DNA from: Seohaeicola saemankumensis
GTDB taxonomy: Bacteria; Pseudomonadota; Alphaproteobacteria; Rhodobacterales; Rhodobacteraceae
Assembly: GCF_020171285.1 (NCBI RefSeq)
Contig: NZ_JAIUZI010000001.1
Span: 682,001 to 746,000, forward strand
Length of the DNA stretch: 64,000 nt
Direction: 5' to 3'
Part shown: positions 24,258-32,754 of the stretch, one piece after another
How the letters are laid out: each line of letters opens with the position of its first letter
How positions within the stretch are numbered: the stretch's first letter is position 1
Position numbers and translations under genes: made by a program
The notes under the pieces: model-generated
The model's database searches: none
Told to the model about the DNA's origin: nothing
What the model saw: only the letters and a program-made list of their open reading frames with translations

Positions 24258-25451
24258 ATGATTGGGCGCAAGCTGACGCGCAAATCCGAAGAAGAACACA
24301 AGGTCGTCGAGCCGAAGAGCTTTGACGACTTTGAGTTGCGTCTGGGCGATACCATGCGGGGCGAGCGCGCCACCATGGGCAAATCCCTGCTCGACGTGCA
24401 GCGCGAGCTGCGGATCAAGGCCAGCTATATCGCTGCCATCGAGAATTCCGACCCGTCCGCCTTTGACACGCCCGGTTTCATCGCCGGTTACGTGCGGTCC
24501 TATGCCCGTTACCTGAACATGAACCCCGACGAGGCGTTCACCGCCTTTTGCCGGGAAAGCGGGTTTACCGTTGCCCATGGCATGTCGTCCGAAGCCTCGG
24601 TTGTCAAAAAGCCGGTCGCAGAGGCGCGCGCGGCCCGGGCGGCGGCGCCCGATCCCTTCATGCGGCCCAACACACCCTTTGCCCCGGAACGCGAGGGCTG
24701 GTTTGCCCAGATCGAACCGCGCGCGGTGGGTTCGACGCTGGTGCTGCTGGCGGTGATCGCCGGTATCGGATACGGCGGCTGGTCGGTGCTGAAAGAGGTG
24801 CAGCAGGTGCAGTTTGCACCGGTCGAACAGGCGCCGGTGGTATTGTCGGACCTCGATCCGCTGAATGGTGTGGACCGTCCGGGCGCGGCGCGGGCCGAGG
24901 ATGTGATCACCCCGTCGTCCGATGCGCTGGACCGGCTTTATCGCCCGCAGGCACTGGACGTGCCGGTACTGACCGCGCGCGATGCACCGATTTCGACGCT
25001 GGATCCGCGCCGTGGCGGCGCATTCAGCATGCCGGATCTGCCGCAGGTCGATCTGGCCGATACCCGCGCGGGCACCGGCGACGTGGTGCCGCAGGTGGTC
25101 GAAGAGGCCGCGCCGAACCTGGTCATGGTGGCAGTGCGCCCCTCGTGGGTGCGGGTGCGGGCGGCGGACGGCACGGTGATTTTCGAGGGTATCCTCGAAG
25201 GCGGCCAGAGCTATGACATCCCCGCCACCGAAGAGCCGCCCACATTGCGGGCCGGCGAATCCGGGGCGATCTATTTCGCGCTGAACGGGCAGCACTACGG
25301 CCCGGTCGGCGAACGCGGCACGGTGACCTCGAAACTGCCGCTGTCGATTGACGAGGTGACCCAGCGGTTTGTCGTCGCCGACCTGGAGCAGGACCGCGAT
25401 CTGGCCCGCATGGTGGCCGAGGCGCAGACCGATCTTCCGCAGGATCAGTAA
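24258..25451 (+). CDS. rodZ: RodZ-like HTH/DUF4115 membrane protein
   Basis: 397 residues with RodZ layout: an N-terminal Xre-type helix-turn-helix (about 36-105, 'LGDTMRGERATMGKSLLDVQ', 'TPGFIAGYVRSYARYLNMNP'), a cytoplasmic linker, one transmembrane helix (about 156-178, 'VGSTLVLLAVIAGIGYGGW') and a periplasmic part ending in a DUF4115 beta domain (about 290-370, 'SWVRVRAADGTVIFEGIL', 'GAIYFALNGQHYG'). RodZ links MreB to the cell-wall elongation machinery; alphaproteobacterial versions are longer in the linker, as here. ATG 24258 chosen as the start nearest the basic N-terminus. It precedes ispG by 78 bp on the same strand. Confidence 0.85.
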   Translation: MIGRKLTRKSEEEHKVVEPKSFDDFELRLGDTMRGERATMGKSLLDVQRELRIKASYIAAIENSDPSAFDTPGFIAGYVRSYARYLNMNPDEAFTAFCRESGFTVAHGMSSEASVVKKPVAEARAARAAAPDPFMRPNTPFAPEREGWFAQIEPRAVGSTLVLLAVIAGIGYGGWSVLKEVQQVQFAPVEQAPVVLSDLDPLNGVDRPGAARAEDVITPSSDALDRLYRPQALDVPVLTARDAPISTLDPRRGGAFSMPDLPQVDLADTRAGTGDVVPQVVEEAAPNLVMVAVRPSWVRVRAADGTVIFEGILEGGQSYDIPATEEPPTLRAGESGAIYFALNGQHYGPVGERGTVTSKLPLSIDEVTQRFVVADLEQDRDLARMVAEAQTDLPQDQ

Positions 25452-25529
25452 CCGGGCCGCATGGACGCGGCGGCCGCGACGGCCTATGTAATCGCCCAAA
25501 GCCGCAGCTAACCTAACGGATCGCGTTCC

Positions 25530-26651
25530 ATGTCACTCAACCACGTCCGCCCGTGGCGCAATATCTACCGCCGCAAATCCCGCCAGATCATGGTTGGAAA
25601 TGTCGCAATCGGCGGCGATGCCCCGATCGCGGTGCAGACGATGACCAACACGTTGACAACGGATGTGGCCGGCACCGTCGCGCAAGTGCTGGCGGCGGCC
25701 GAGGCGGGTGCGGATATCGTGCGCGTTTCGGTCCCGGACGAGGCCTCGTCCAGGGCGCTGAAGGAAATCGTGGCCGAAAGCCCGGTGCCGATCGTGGCCG
25801 ATATCCATTTCCACTATCGGCGCGGCATCGAGGCGGCGGAGGCGGGCGCGGCCTGCCTGCGGATCAACCCGGGAAACATCGGCGATGAAAAACGGGTGCG
25901 CGAGGTGATCGCGGCGGCCCGCGACCACGGCTGTTCCATCCGCATCGGCGTCAACGCCGGGTCGCTGGAACGGCATCTGCTGGAAAAATACGGCGAGCCC
26001 TGTCCCGAGGCGATGGTCGAAAGCGGGCTGGAGCACATCCGGATCCTGGAAGACAACAATTTTGACAACTTCAAGATCAGCGTGAAGGCCAGCGACGTGT
26101 TCCTGTCGGCGGCCGCCTATCAGGGCATTGCCGAGGCCACCGACGCGCCGATCCATCTGGGCATCACCGAGGCGGGCGGGCTGGTCAGCGGTACCATCAA
26201 ATCCGCCATCGGGCTGGGCAACCTGCTGTGGATGGGGATTGGCGACACCATCCGGGTGTCGCTGTCGGCGGACCCGGTCGAGGAGGTCAAGGTCGGCTAC
26301 GAAATCCTGAAATCGCTGGGCCTGCGGCACCGGGGCGTCAACATCATCTCTTGCCCGTCCTGCGCGCGCCAGGGGTTTGACGTGATCAAGACGGTGGAGG
26401 CGCTGGAAAAGCGGCTGGAACACATCAAGACGCCGATGAGCCTGTCGATCATCGGCTGTGTGGTGAACGGGCCGGGCGAGGCGCTGATGACCGACGTCGG
26501 CTTTACCGGCGGCGGTGCGGGATCCGGCATGGTCTATCTGGCCGGAAAGCAGAGCCACAAGTTGAGCAACGACCAGATGGTCGATCACATCGTCGAGCAG
26601 GTGGAAAAGAAGGCCGCCGAGCTGGAGGCCGCGCAGGAAGCGGCGGAGTAG
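25530..26651 (+). CDS. ispG: 4-hydroxy-3-methylbut-2-enyl diphosphate synthase (IspG/GcpE)
   Basis: 373-residue enzyme of the MEP isoprenoid pathway converting MEcPP to HMBPP. N-terminal TIM barrel ('[13 protein letters not shown]', '[11 protein letters not shown]', 'LRINPGNIG') and C-terminal 4Fe-4S domain with Cys275, Cys278, Cys310 and cluster ligand Glu317 ('SCPSCARQ', '[10 protein letters not shown]'), the same set as in E. coli at five residues lower number. Full length and normal in every respect. Clustering with rodZ is frequent in alphaproteobacteria. Confidence 0.97.
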   Translation: MSLNHVRPWRNIYRRKSRQIMVGNVAIGGDAPIAVQTMTNTLTTDVAGTVAQVLAAAEAGADIVRVSVPDEASSRALKEIVAESPVPIVADIHFHYRRGIEAAEAGAACLRINPGNIGDEKRVREVIAAARDHGCSIRIGVNAGSLERHLLEKYGEPCPEAMVESGLEHIRILEDNNFDNFKISVKASDVFLSAAAYQGIAEATDAPIHLGITEAGGLVSGTIKSAIGLGNLLWMGIGDTIRVSLSADPVEEVKVGYEILKSLGLRHRGVNIISCPSCARQGFDVIKTVEALEKRLEHIKTPMSLSIIGCVVNGPGEALMTDVGFTGGGAGSGMVYLAGKQSHKLSNDQMVDHIVEQVEKKAAELEAAQEAAE

Positions 26652-26704
26652 GCACCCGCACAAGCGCAGACAAGCGGGCGTGTGGCGCCCCGGGCTGGCG
26701 GCGG

Positions 26705-26741
26705 GAGCCTCCGGCGGGGATATTTTGGAACAGAAGAAACA
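26705..26741 (+). repeat. Dispersed 3'-end motif, copy E
   Basis: GCCTCCGGCGGGGATATTTTGGAACAGAAGAA-type copy, 53 bp after ispG and in its orientation. Shares the GGGATATTTT...GAACAGAAGAA core with the copy at 56481. Confidence 0.8.
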
Positions 26742-26796
26742 GGGGCGCGTCGCGGCACCTGTCTCGCGGTATTTATCCGCTGTGCCAGGGCGCGGG

Positions 26797-27669
26797 TCAG
26801 CCGCTGGCGCCGTTGTGGTGGATGGTGCCCAGTCCGGTCAGGTCGTAGCCGCCCATTTCCAAGGCGCGCGCGGCGCAGGCCGGAGAGGCGAGGAAGGCCA
26901 TCAGTTTCTGCAGCGGCGGGTCGAACCAGGCGCGGCGCCAGACCGCCAGGTCAAAGCGTTCCTCGAGCAGCGGCACGAAGCGCAGGCCGAAGAGGCCCGA
27001 CAGAGCCCCCAGCCCGAAGCCGGCGTCGGCCTTGCCGTCGTGCAGGGTGATGGCCAGTTCTTCTTCGGTGCGGGCGCGGGCGGGCAGGGGGCGGATGTCG
27101 GAGGAGTCAAGCCCGGCTGCGGCGAGCCGGTCGATGAACTGGCGCTGCCCTGCGGCGCTGTCCTGCCGCATCACCACGCGGCGGCCCTTGAGATCTGCAA
27201 ATCCGGTGATGTTCTCGACGCCGGGCGCGAGCAGCAGTCCGCGCTGGCGGCGGGCGATTTCGACCAGCACCACGGGGGCCTCGCCAAGCGCGGCGCAGAG
27301 CGCGTCGCGGTTCCAGCCGTCGTCTTCGCGGATGTGCAGCCCGGCGGCCTGGGCACTGCGCGCGGCGAGCCGGTCGAGCCCGTCGAAGGAGCCGTCATAG
27401 AAGCTGGCCAGCCCCGAGCCGCTTTCGCGCAGGGCCCAGTCCAGCAGCGGATCGTGGCTGCCGGCGAGGATCGGGGGCAGCGGCGGTTGGGCGACCACCG
27501 GCCCTTCGCGCGAGGCGTTGAGCCAGGCGATCACATCGGCCCTTGGGAACAGCAGCTTGCCCACGGCGCGCACATGGGGGACCTCGCCGGTGGCGGCCAG
27601 ATCATAGACCTTGCGTTCGCCGATCCGCAGCAGGTCGGCCAGTTCGCGGGTGGTCAGGTAATCGGGCAT
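26797..27669 (-). CDS. HTH-PBP domain transcriptional regulator of the fdh locus
   Basis: 290 residues. The N-terminal excisionase/MerR-type helix-turn-helix (about 3-52, 'YLTTRELADLLRIGERKVYDL', 'GKLLFPRADVIAWLN') is joined to a PBP-like domain related to molybdate-binding proteins (about 65-275, 'GSHDPLLDWALRESGSGL', 'DLKGRRVVMRQDSAAGQRQFIDRL', 'DAGFGLGAL'). Such HTH_17-PBP_like proteins often sit with molybdoenzyme or cofactor genes, so a molybdate, tungstate or cofactor-linked sensor is likely. It is the last gene of the minus-strand fdh operon, 6 nt after the WD40-cytochrome gene. Confidence 0.85.
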   Translation of the reverse strand: MPDYLTTRELADLLRIGERKVYDLAATGEVPHVRAVGKLLFPRADVIAWLNASREGPVVAQPPLPPILAGSHDPLLDWALRESGSGLASFYDGSFDGLDRLAARSAQAAGLHIREDDGWNRDALCAALGEAPVVLVEIARRQRGLLLAPGVENITGFADLKGRRVVMRQDSAAGQRQFIDRLAAAGLDSSDIRPLPARARTEEELAITLHDGKADAGFGLGALSGLFGLRFVPLLEERFDLAVWRRAWFDPPLQKLMAFLASPACAARALEMGGYDLTGLGTIHHNGASG

Positions 27670-27675
27670 CGGCCC

Positions 27676-28944
27676 TTACTCCGGTTGGGTCGCCCGGCGC
27701 AGGTAGTCCACCAGATCGGCGCGGTCGGCGGGATCGGCGATGCGCTGCATCGGCATCTTGGTGCCCGGAATGTAATGGTCCGGGCCCAGATCGAAAAGCG
27801 CGTTTATGCTGTCGGCGTCCCAGATGATCTGGGCATCGGTCAGCGTGTCGGAATAGCTGTAGTCGGTGACGGTGCCGGCGCGGCGGCCGAACAGCCGGTA
27901 GAGCGTCGGGCCGGCCTTGCGGGCGCTGGTTTGCCCCAGCGCGTGGCAGATGGAGCATTTGCGGGCGAATTGCCGTTCGCCGTTCTCCATCTCGCCGGGG
28001 TCCCTGAGAAAGCTGCGTTCGGTATCCGCCATCTGCCCGTGTTCGGCGAGCGAGGCGACGGGCCAGGAATACATCGCGTCGTCGAGCCCGCCGGCGTGGA
28101 TGTTCTGGCCATCGGGAGAGAAGGCCAGCGCCCAGACCGGGCCGCGCAGGGTGGCGCGGAAATCGCGGGCGATGCGCCATGTCGTGGTGTCGATCACCAT
28201 GATGTAGCCTTCGCCGTCGCCCACGGCGAGCAGGCCGCCGTCGGGGCTGAGCGCGAGGGCGAGGATCGGGCGGCGGTCCAGGGTGAAATCGCGCAGCTCG
28301 GCGCCGGTGGTGATGTCGATGACGCGGGTCACCCCGTCGACCGCGCCATAGGCGAGCCAGCCGGCGTCGTGGTTCAGCACCAGTTCGTTGATGCCGAAGC
28401 CGTGGCGCAGGATCTGGGCGGTTTCGAGCCCCGTGGCCACGTCCCAGCTGCGCAGGGTGCCGTCGGTGCTGGCGGAATAGAGCGTGCGGTGGTCGGCGGA
28501 GAAGGCCACCGCGTTGACGCCGGCCTGATGCCCGGTCAGCTGCCGGGACGCGGCGCCGTCCAGCGGCCAGAGGCCGATGGAGCCATCCCAGCTGGCGGAG
28601 GCGATCAGACCGGGGGCGGCGGCCAGTCCCATCACCTTGCCCTGATGGCGGCCGATGATGCGGCCGGGCGAGGACCAGAGCCGCACGGTGAAATCGTCGC
28701 TGCCCGAGAGCACGGTGTCGCCGTCGAACAGCACTGTGTTGACGGCGGCCTCGTGACCGTCCAGCCATTGCGGCGCGCCGTCGCGCCAGAGGCCGACGGA
28801 ATTGTCGAAGCTGGCGGTTGCGATGGTGCCGTCGGCGGCTGTGGCGATGTCCATGACCGGACCGCCGTGGCCCTTGAGGGTAAAGAACTCCTGCGCCGTG
28901 CCCAGCGACGGCCAGAGCGCGAGGATCAGCGCGGCCAGGCGCAA
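27676..28944 (-). CDS. WD40 beta-propeller / cytochrome c fusion protein
   Basis: 422 residues. Signal peptide (1-18, ending 'LGTAQ'), then about seven WD40 blades over residues ~22-300 ('TVLSGSDDFTVRLWSS', 'LIASASWDGSIGLWPL', 'LYSASTDGTLRSWDVA'), then a class I cytochrome c domain (~318-420) with heme motif C-S-I-C-H at residues 330-334 and a distal Met in 'GTKMPMQR'. So it is a periplasmic propeller carrying one c-type heme, probably an electron carrier or docking subunit for the formate dehydrogenase. It lies 4 nt after the CCG iron-sulfur gene and before the HTH-PBP regulator. The fusion is clear in sequence; its role is inferred. Confidence 0.9.
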   Translation of the reverse strand: MRLAALILALWPSLGTAQEFFTLKGHGGPVMDIATAADGTIATASFDNSVGLWRDGAPQWLDGHEAAVNTVLFDGDTVLSGSDDFTVRLWSSPGRIIGRHQGKVMGLAAAPGLIASASWDGSIGLWPLDGAASRQLTGHQAGVNAVAFSADHRTLYSASTDGTLRSWDVATGLETAQILRHGFGINELVLNHDAGWLAYGAVDGVTRVIDITTGAELRDFTLDRRPILALALSPDGGLLAVGDGEGYIMVIDTTTWRIARDFRATLRGPVWALAFSPDGQNIHAGGLDDAMYSWPVASLAEHGQMADTERSFLRDPGEMENGERQFARKCSICHALGQTSARKAGPTLYRLFGRRAGTVTDYSYSDTLTDAQIIWDADSINALFDLGPDHYIPGTKMPMQRIADPADRADLVDYLRRATQPE

Positions 28945-28948
28945 GGGG

Positions 28949-30223
28949 CTACTCCGCCGCTTTGGGCGGGTCGTCGGCCAGGGTTTCGGCCACCAGTTCG
29001 CCCAGCCCGATCACTTCGAGTTCGCGGTCGAGATCAAACAGACCGTCTTCGAACACGCCCCGGCAGTTGGCGCAGGGGATCACCACCGCATCGACGCCGC
29101 CCAGCTTTTCGATCTGGTCGAGCTTGACGCCGAATGCCTTGGTGCGCAGTTCCTCGGCGCGCTGGTTGGCCGAGACGCCGCCGCCGCCGCCGCAACACAG
29201 GTTGGCGATGCCGGCGCCGGGCATTTCGACGAAATTGGAACAGGCGTCGTCCATCAGCCGGCGCGGTTCCTTGAGCAGCCCGCCCCGCCGCACGATCTGG
29301 CAGGGGTCGTGCAGGGTCAGCCTGCGCTCGTCCTTTTTGCCCGCCGGGATCAGCCCGTCGCGGCGCAGCCGGTCGAGCAGTTCGATGATGTGCAGCACCT
29401 CGAAATCGAAGGTGCGGCCGATCAGGTTGGGTCCGGCCCAGCGGATCGCGCCATAGGCATGGCCGCATTCGGGGCTGATGACGTATTTGACGCCCAGCCG
29501 CTCGGCCTCGTCCACCACCCGCTGAACCAGCTTGGCGGCCAGCGGGCCCGAGCCGATCTGGACGCCGACGTTGGTGGCCTCGTAGGCCTCGGTCGAGATG
29601 GTCCAGCTGAGCCCGGCCTTGGCAAAGATCCTGGCATAGGCGCCGATGATCTCGGGTGAGGCCATGATTTCATGCGAGGAGAACAGCGCGAGGTAATCGG
29701 CGCCCTGCACGTCGACGGGGATTTTCAGCCCGGTGTCCTCTTCCTGGTGCTTGATCTGGGCCAAGAGCGCCTTGGGGGTCACGCCCATCGGGCTGGAGGT
29801 TTTCTCGACGTTCACACGCGCCTGTTTCAGCCCGTCCGGCACGATGTCGGCGGCGGCATAGCCTTCGCGGACCTTGCGGATGGTGCCGGCGATGTCGATG
29901 CCCATCGGGCAGACCAGCGTGCAGCGGCCGCACATGGTGCAGCTGTCGTAGATCAGCGGCTCCCATTCGCGCAGCTCGTCCTCGGTGACCTCGTCGGGGA
30001 CCAGACCGAAGATCTTCTTGATGCCGCGCAGGGGCGCCTTGTGGCGTTTGTAGGCCTTGACCAGCGGCGCCAGCTTGAAGGTCGGGGTATATTTGGGATC
30101 CCTGGTGGATTCATAGAACTGGCACGCCTCGGCGCATTCGCCGCAATGCACGCAGGCCTCGAGATAGGCGGCGATGTCGCTGTCGGTCTGGTTCAGCAGG
30201 GTTGTGATTGCAACATTGGTCAT
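28949..30223 (-). CDS. CCG-domain iron-sulfur protein (HdrD/DsrK/GlpC-like)
   Basis: 424 residues. Two 4Fe-4S motifs near residues 24-34 ('CVHCGECAEAC') and 95-106 ('CTMCGRCTLVCP') are followed by two CCG-type cysteine-rich domains ('LHDPCQIVRRGG...CCGGGGG' and 'VIPCANCRGVF'). This is the architecture of HdrD, DsrK and GlpC, cytosolic subunits that pass electrons between a membrane cytochrome b and cytosolic partners. Its ATG overlaps the stop of the NarI/DsrM-like gene by 4 nt, so the two are almost certainly partners. It is an unusual addition to a formate dehydrogenase operon. Confidence 0.92.
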   Translation of the reverse strand: MTNVAITTLLNQTDSDIAAYLEACVHCGECAEACQFYESTRDPKYTPTFKLAPLVKAYKRHKAPLRGIKKIFGLVPDEVTEDELREWEPLIYDSCTMCGRCTLVCPMGIDIAGTIRKVREGYAAADIVPDGLKQARVNVEKTSSPMGVTPKALLAQIKHQEEDTGLKIPVDVQGADYLALFSSHEIMASPEIIGAYARIFAKAGLSWTISTEAYEATNVGVQIGSGPLAAKLVQRVVDEAERLGVKYVISPECGHAYGAIRWAGPNLIGRTFDFEVLHIIELLDRLRRDGLIPAGKKDERRLTLHDPCQIVRRGGLLKEPRRLMDDACSNFVEMPGAGIANLCCGGGGGVSANQRAEELRTKAFGVKLDQIEKLGGVDAVVIPCANCRGVFEDGLFDLDRELEVIGLGELVAETLADDPPKAAE

Positions 30224-30861
30224 GGATTCATCCCCTTGCGGCCATAGCTGGCCCCGGTGGCGCCGCGTGACAGGAACACGGTAAAGGCGTGCATCAGGCG
30301 GCTGAACGGGAAGTAGATCAGCCAGATGTTCACAAACAGCATGTGGGTGGCGCGCAGGGCGACCACGGATTCCTGCAGGGCGAGGCAGCCGGTGAGCATC
30401 ACGAGGAAGGTCAGCCAGGTGCCGATGTGATCATCCCAGTCGCTGATCTGGCGCATCACCGGGTCCGAGAACCGGCGCACCCAGAGCACGATCAGCCCGG
30501 CAAAGGCGATTTCAGCGGCGATGATGAAGCCCCAGCGCGGCAGGGCGGGCCAGCTGAGCCCGGTGAAGCGTTCGACAAAGGCGATATGGGGGGCGGCAAA
30601 AAACAGCAGCACGAAAAGCCCGAGGTGAAAGCCGTAGCCGCCCAGGATATGCATCCAGGTGCGTTCGGCGAAAAGGCCGCGCGGGAAGAAGTGGCGCAGG
30701 TTGCCCTTCCACCAGCCGGCCGTGGCCGAGCCGCGCGGCGGCGCGAGGTCGGGTTTCTTGCCGATGCGCAGGATGCCGATGATCCGCCACAGCCCGGCGG
30801 CCACAAAGATGGCGGCGGCGGCATAGAACATCGGGCCTTCGACGAATTCGATGAAGCTCAT
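30220..30861 (-). CDS. NarI/DsrM-like membrane cytochrome b subunit
   Basis: 213-residue membrane protein with about five helices (roughly 10-30, 75-95, 110-130, 147-165, 170-190). Histidines positioned in or near helices ('HILGGYGFHLGLF', 'FSRLMHAFTVFLS') are plausible heme b ligands as in nitrate reductase gamma and DsrM. With the CCG iron-sulfur protein it would form a DsrMK/HdrDE-like quinone-reactive module. Overlaps fdhC-type gene and the iron-sulfur gene by 4 nt each, so the three are translationally coupled. Confidence 0.82.
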   Translation of the reverse strand: MSFIEFVEGPMFYAAAAIFVAAGLWRIIGILRIGKKPDLAPPRGSATAGWWKGNLRHFFPRGLFAERTWMHILGGYGFHLGLFVLLFFAAPHIAFVERFTGLSWPALPRWGFIIAAEIAFAGLIVLWVRRFSDPVMRQISDWDDHIGTWLTFLVMLTGCLALQESVVALRATHMLFVNIWLIYFPFSRLMHAFTVFLSRGATGASYGRKGMNP

Positions 30862-32033
30862 GCCGTGCCCTCCGCCGTGCCGGCGCCGGTGGCGGCGGTG
30901 TCGTCGTGGTCGTGGCTGACCTTTTCGCCGGTCACCTCTTCGTACCAGAGGTCATGATGCTCCTTGGCCCAGTTCACGTCGACCTCGCCGCGCAGCATGG
31001 AATCGAGCGAGCCCTCCATGCCTACGGAGCCGACATAGGCATGTCCCATGGCAAAGCAGATCATGCCGAGCGCGCCGATGGCGTGCAGGATGGTGGCGGC
31101 CTGGTGGAACCGCAAATTGTCCGACAGCCAGGGGAACAGCAGGAAGAGGCCGGTGACGCTGATCATCAGGCCGACGAGGACGACGACCCAGTACCAGGTT
31201 TTTTCCCCGAAATTGTAGTGGTTGGAGGAGGCGTGACCGCCGATCAGCCCGCCGCCCTTGAGGATCCAGCCGAAATCGGCCTTCTGGAAGAAGTTTCCCT
31301 TCATGAAGCGGACGATGACGATCAGCAGCGACAGGATGAAGACGGGGCCAAACAGGTTGTGGCCCTGAAGGGCGGCGCTGTTGAGCACGCCGTTGACCGA
31401 TTTGAGCGTTGTCACGACGCTGTCGTCCATGCCCAGTTGCCCGACCATCAGCCATTCGCCCAGCCCTTTGACCAGGACAGGCCGCCCGAGCAGGATGATG
31501 AGCCCCGAGAGCGCCATCAGGATAAAGGTGCTGGCCAGGAACCAGTGGGCGATGCGGTGCGACATGGAAAATCGCGGGATGGTTTTGCCGGCGCGGCCGC
31601 CACGGATCATGATCCGGCCACGGATCAGGTAGAACAGGGCGATCAGCAAGATCACGCCCAGCAGCACCCAGCCGGCGTATTTGATCAGGTAATCGTGGCG
31701 GATCATCCGCCAGTCGTCGCCGATCACCTGCATCAGCTGGCTGGCGGCGGTGCTGGAGGAGGGGGTGGCATTGGCAGAGCCGTCGCGCAGGGCGCGCCAG
31801 ATGTCGCTGTCGGAGGCATAGCCGCGCGTGCCGAGCTGGGGCACCGATCCGGGCTGCACCGCTTCGGGCGCGGGGGGCTGGCCCGAGGGCAGGGAATAAT
31901 CGCCGCTGAGGCCAAGGCCACGCTGGCGCTCCATGATGCTTTCGCGGGTCTGCGTAACGGGATCCTGGGCGGATGCCGGAACGCCGGTGGCGACAATCAG
32001 GCAGATCGCCAGAAAAGAAAGGATATGGCGCAT
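30858..32033 (-). CDS. Formate dehydrogenase gamma subunit (cytochrome b556)
   Basis: 391 residues, longer than FdnI/FdoI (about 210) because of an N-terminal signal peptide ('HILSFLAICLIVATGVPASAQ') and a ~100-residue Pro/Ser-rich periplasmic segment before the membrane domain. The C-terminal part (about 130-360) has five helices with histidines 'FSMSHRIAHWFLAS', 'ALQGHNLFGPVF', 'FHQAATILHAIGALGMICFAMGHAYVG' expected to hold two b hemes, and ends in a His/Asp-rich tail ('KVSHDHDDTA'). It transfers electrons from the FdhAB periplasmic unit to quinone. ATG 32033 is the start of the signal peptide. The long N-terminal extension is typical of the proteobacterial FDH3 type. Confidence 0.9.
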   Translation of the reverse strand: MRHILSFLAICLIVATGVPASAQDPVTQTRESIMERQRGLGLSGDYSLPSGQPPAPEAVQPGSVPQLGTRGYASDSDIWRALRDGSANATPSSSTAASQLMQVIGDDWRMIRHDYLIKYAGWVLLGVILLIALFYLIRGRIMIRGGRAGKTIPRFSMSHRIAHWFLASTFILMALSGLIILLGRPVLVKGLGEWLMVGQLGMDDSVVTTLKSVNGVLNSAALQGHNLFGPVFILSLLIVIVRFMKGNFFQKADFGWILKGGGLIGGHASSNHYNFGEKTWYWVVVLVGLMISVTGLFLLFPWLSDNLRFHQAATILHAIGALGMICFAMGHAYVGSVGMEGSLDSMLRGEVDVNWAKEHHDLWYEEVTGEKVSHDHDDTAATGAGTAEGTA

Positions 32034-32070
32034 CGGCTGGCGTCCTTGTTGCGGGGTGATGCGTTTGGCG

Positions 32071-32138
32071 CCGGCGGGACGATATCCCGCCGGGCCGGAG
32101 ATCATGACGTGTCAGGTGGGCAGATTGCCCACCGACAC
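32071..32138. promoter_or_regulatory. Two strong hairpins between fdhB and fdh gamma genes
   Basis: In the 115-bp gap between two genes of one operon lie CCGGCGGGA-N5-TCCCGCCGG (32071-32093) and a nested stem GTGTC...GACAC around GGTGGGCA-GAT-TGCCCACC (32109-32138). No T-tract follows on the minus strand. They are more likely RNA processing or stability elements setting subunit ratio than terminators. Confidence 0.6.
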
Positions 32139-32148
32139 GGTGCCGGTC

Positions 32149-32742
32149 TCAGCCGCCCTTCTGATCGTAGGCGGTGCCCCAGCCCCAGGCGCCGGTGCCG
32201 AAGCCACGGGCCACCACGCGTTCGCGGTAGATGGCCGAGACCACGTCGCCGTCGCCGGCGAGCAGCGCCTTGGTCGCGCACATTTCAGCGCAGAGTGGCA
32301 GCTTGCCCTCGGCGATCCGGTTGCGGCCGTATTTGGAGAATTCCGCGTTGGAATGGGTCTCCTCGGGGCCACCGGCGCAGAAGGTGCACTTGTCCATCTT
32401 GCCGCGCGACCCGAAGTTGCCGGCCTGCGGGTACTGCGGCGCGCCGAAGGGGCACGCGTAGAAGCAGTAGCCGCAGCCGATGCACAGGTCCTTGGAGTGC
32501 AGCACGACGCCTTCTTCGTTCTGGTAGAAGCAGTCCACCGGACACACCGCCATGCAGGGCGCGTCGGAACAATGCATGCAGGCCACCGAGATCGACCGTT
32601 CACCGGGTTTGCCATCGTTGATGGTCACCACCCGGCGGCGGTTGATACCCCAGGGTACCTCATGTTCGTTCTTGCACGCCGTGACGCAGGCATTGCATTC
32701 GATGCAGCGCTCAGAGTCGCAGAGAAACTTTGCTCTTGCCAT
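32149..32742 (-). CDS. fdhB: Formate dehydrogenase iron-sulfur (beta) subunit
   Basis: 197-residue ferredoxin-type subunit with cysteine motifs for four 4Fe-4S clusters: 'CIECNACVTACK', 'CMHCSDAPCMAVCPVDCF', 'CIGCGYCFYACPFGAP' and 'CTFCAGG...CAEMCATKAL'. It carries electrons from the molybdopterin subunit to the cytochrome b subunit. No signal of its own, so it is probably co-exported with FdhA through the Tat pathway. The gene follows fdhA by 12 nt and starts at ATG 32742 with GGAG just upstream. Confidence 0.95.
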   Translation of the reverse strand: MARAKFLCDSERCIECNACVTACKNEHEVPWGINRRRVVTINDGKPGERSISVACMHCSDAPCMAVCPVDCFYQNEEGVVLHSKDLCIGCGYCFYACPFGAPQYPQAGNFGSRGKMDKCTFCAGGPEETHSNAEFSKYGRNRIAEGKLPLCAEMCATKALLAGDGDVVSAIYRERVVARGFGTGAWGWGTAYDQKGG

Positions 32743-32754
32743 GTCGGTTCTCCT

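Noticed and set aside
22818-25499. A 893-codon open frame on the minus strand opposite hemA and rodZ
   Set aside because: It is antisense to two well-supported genes, rich in His/Arg/Gly with no recognisable domain; in GC-rich DNA such long antisense frames are expected.
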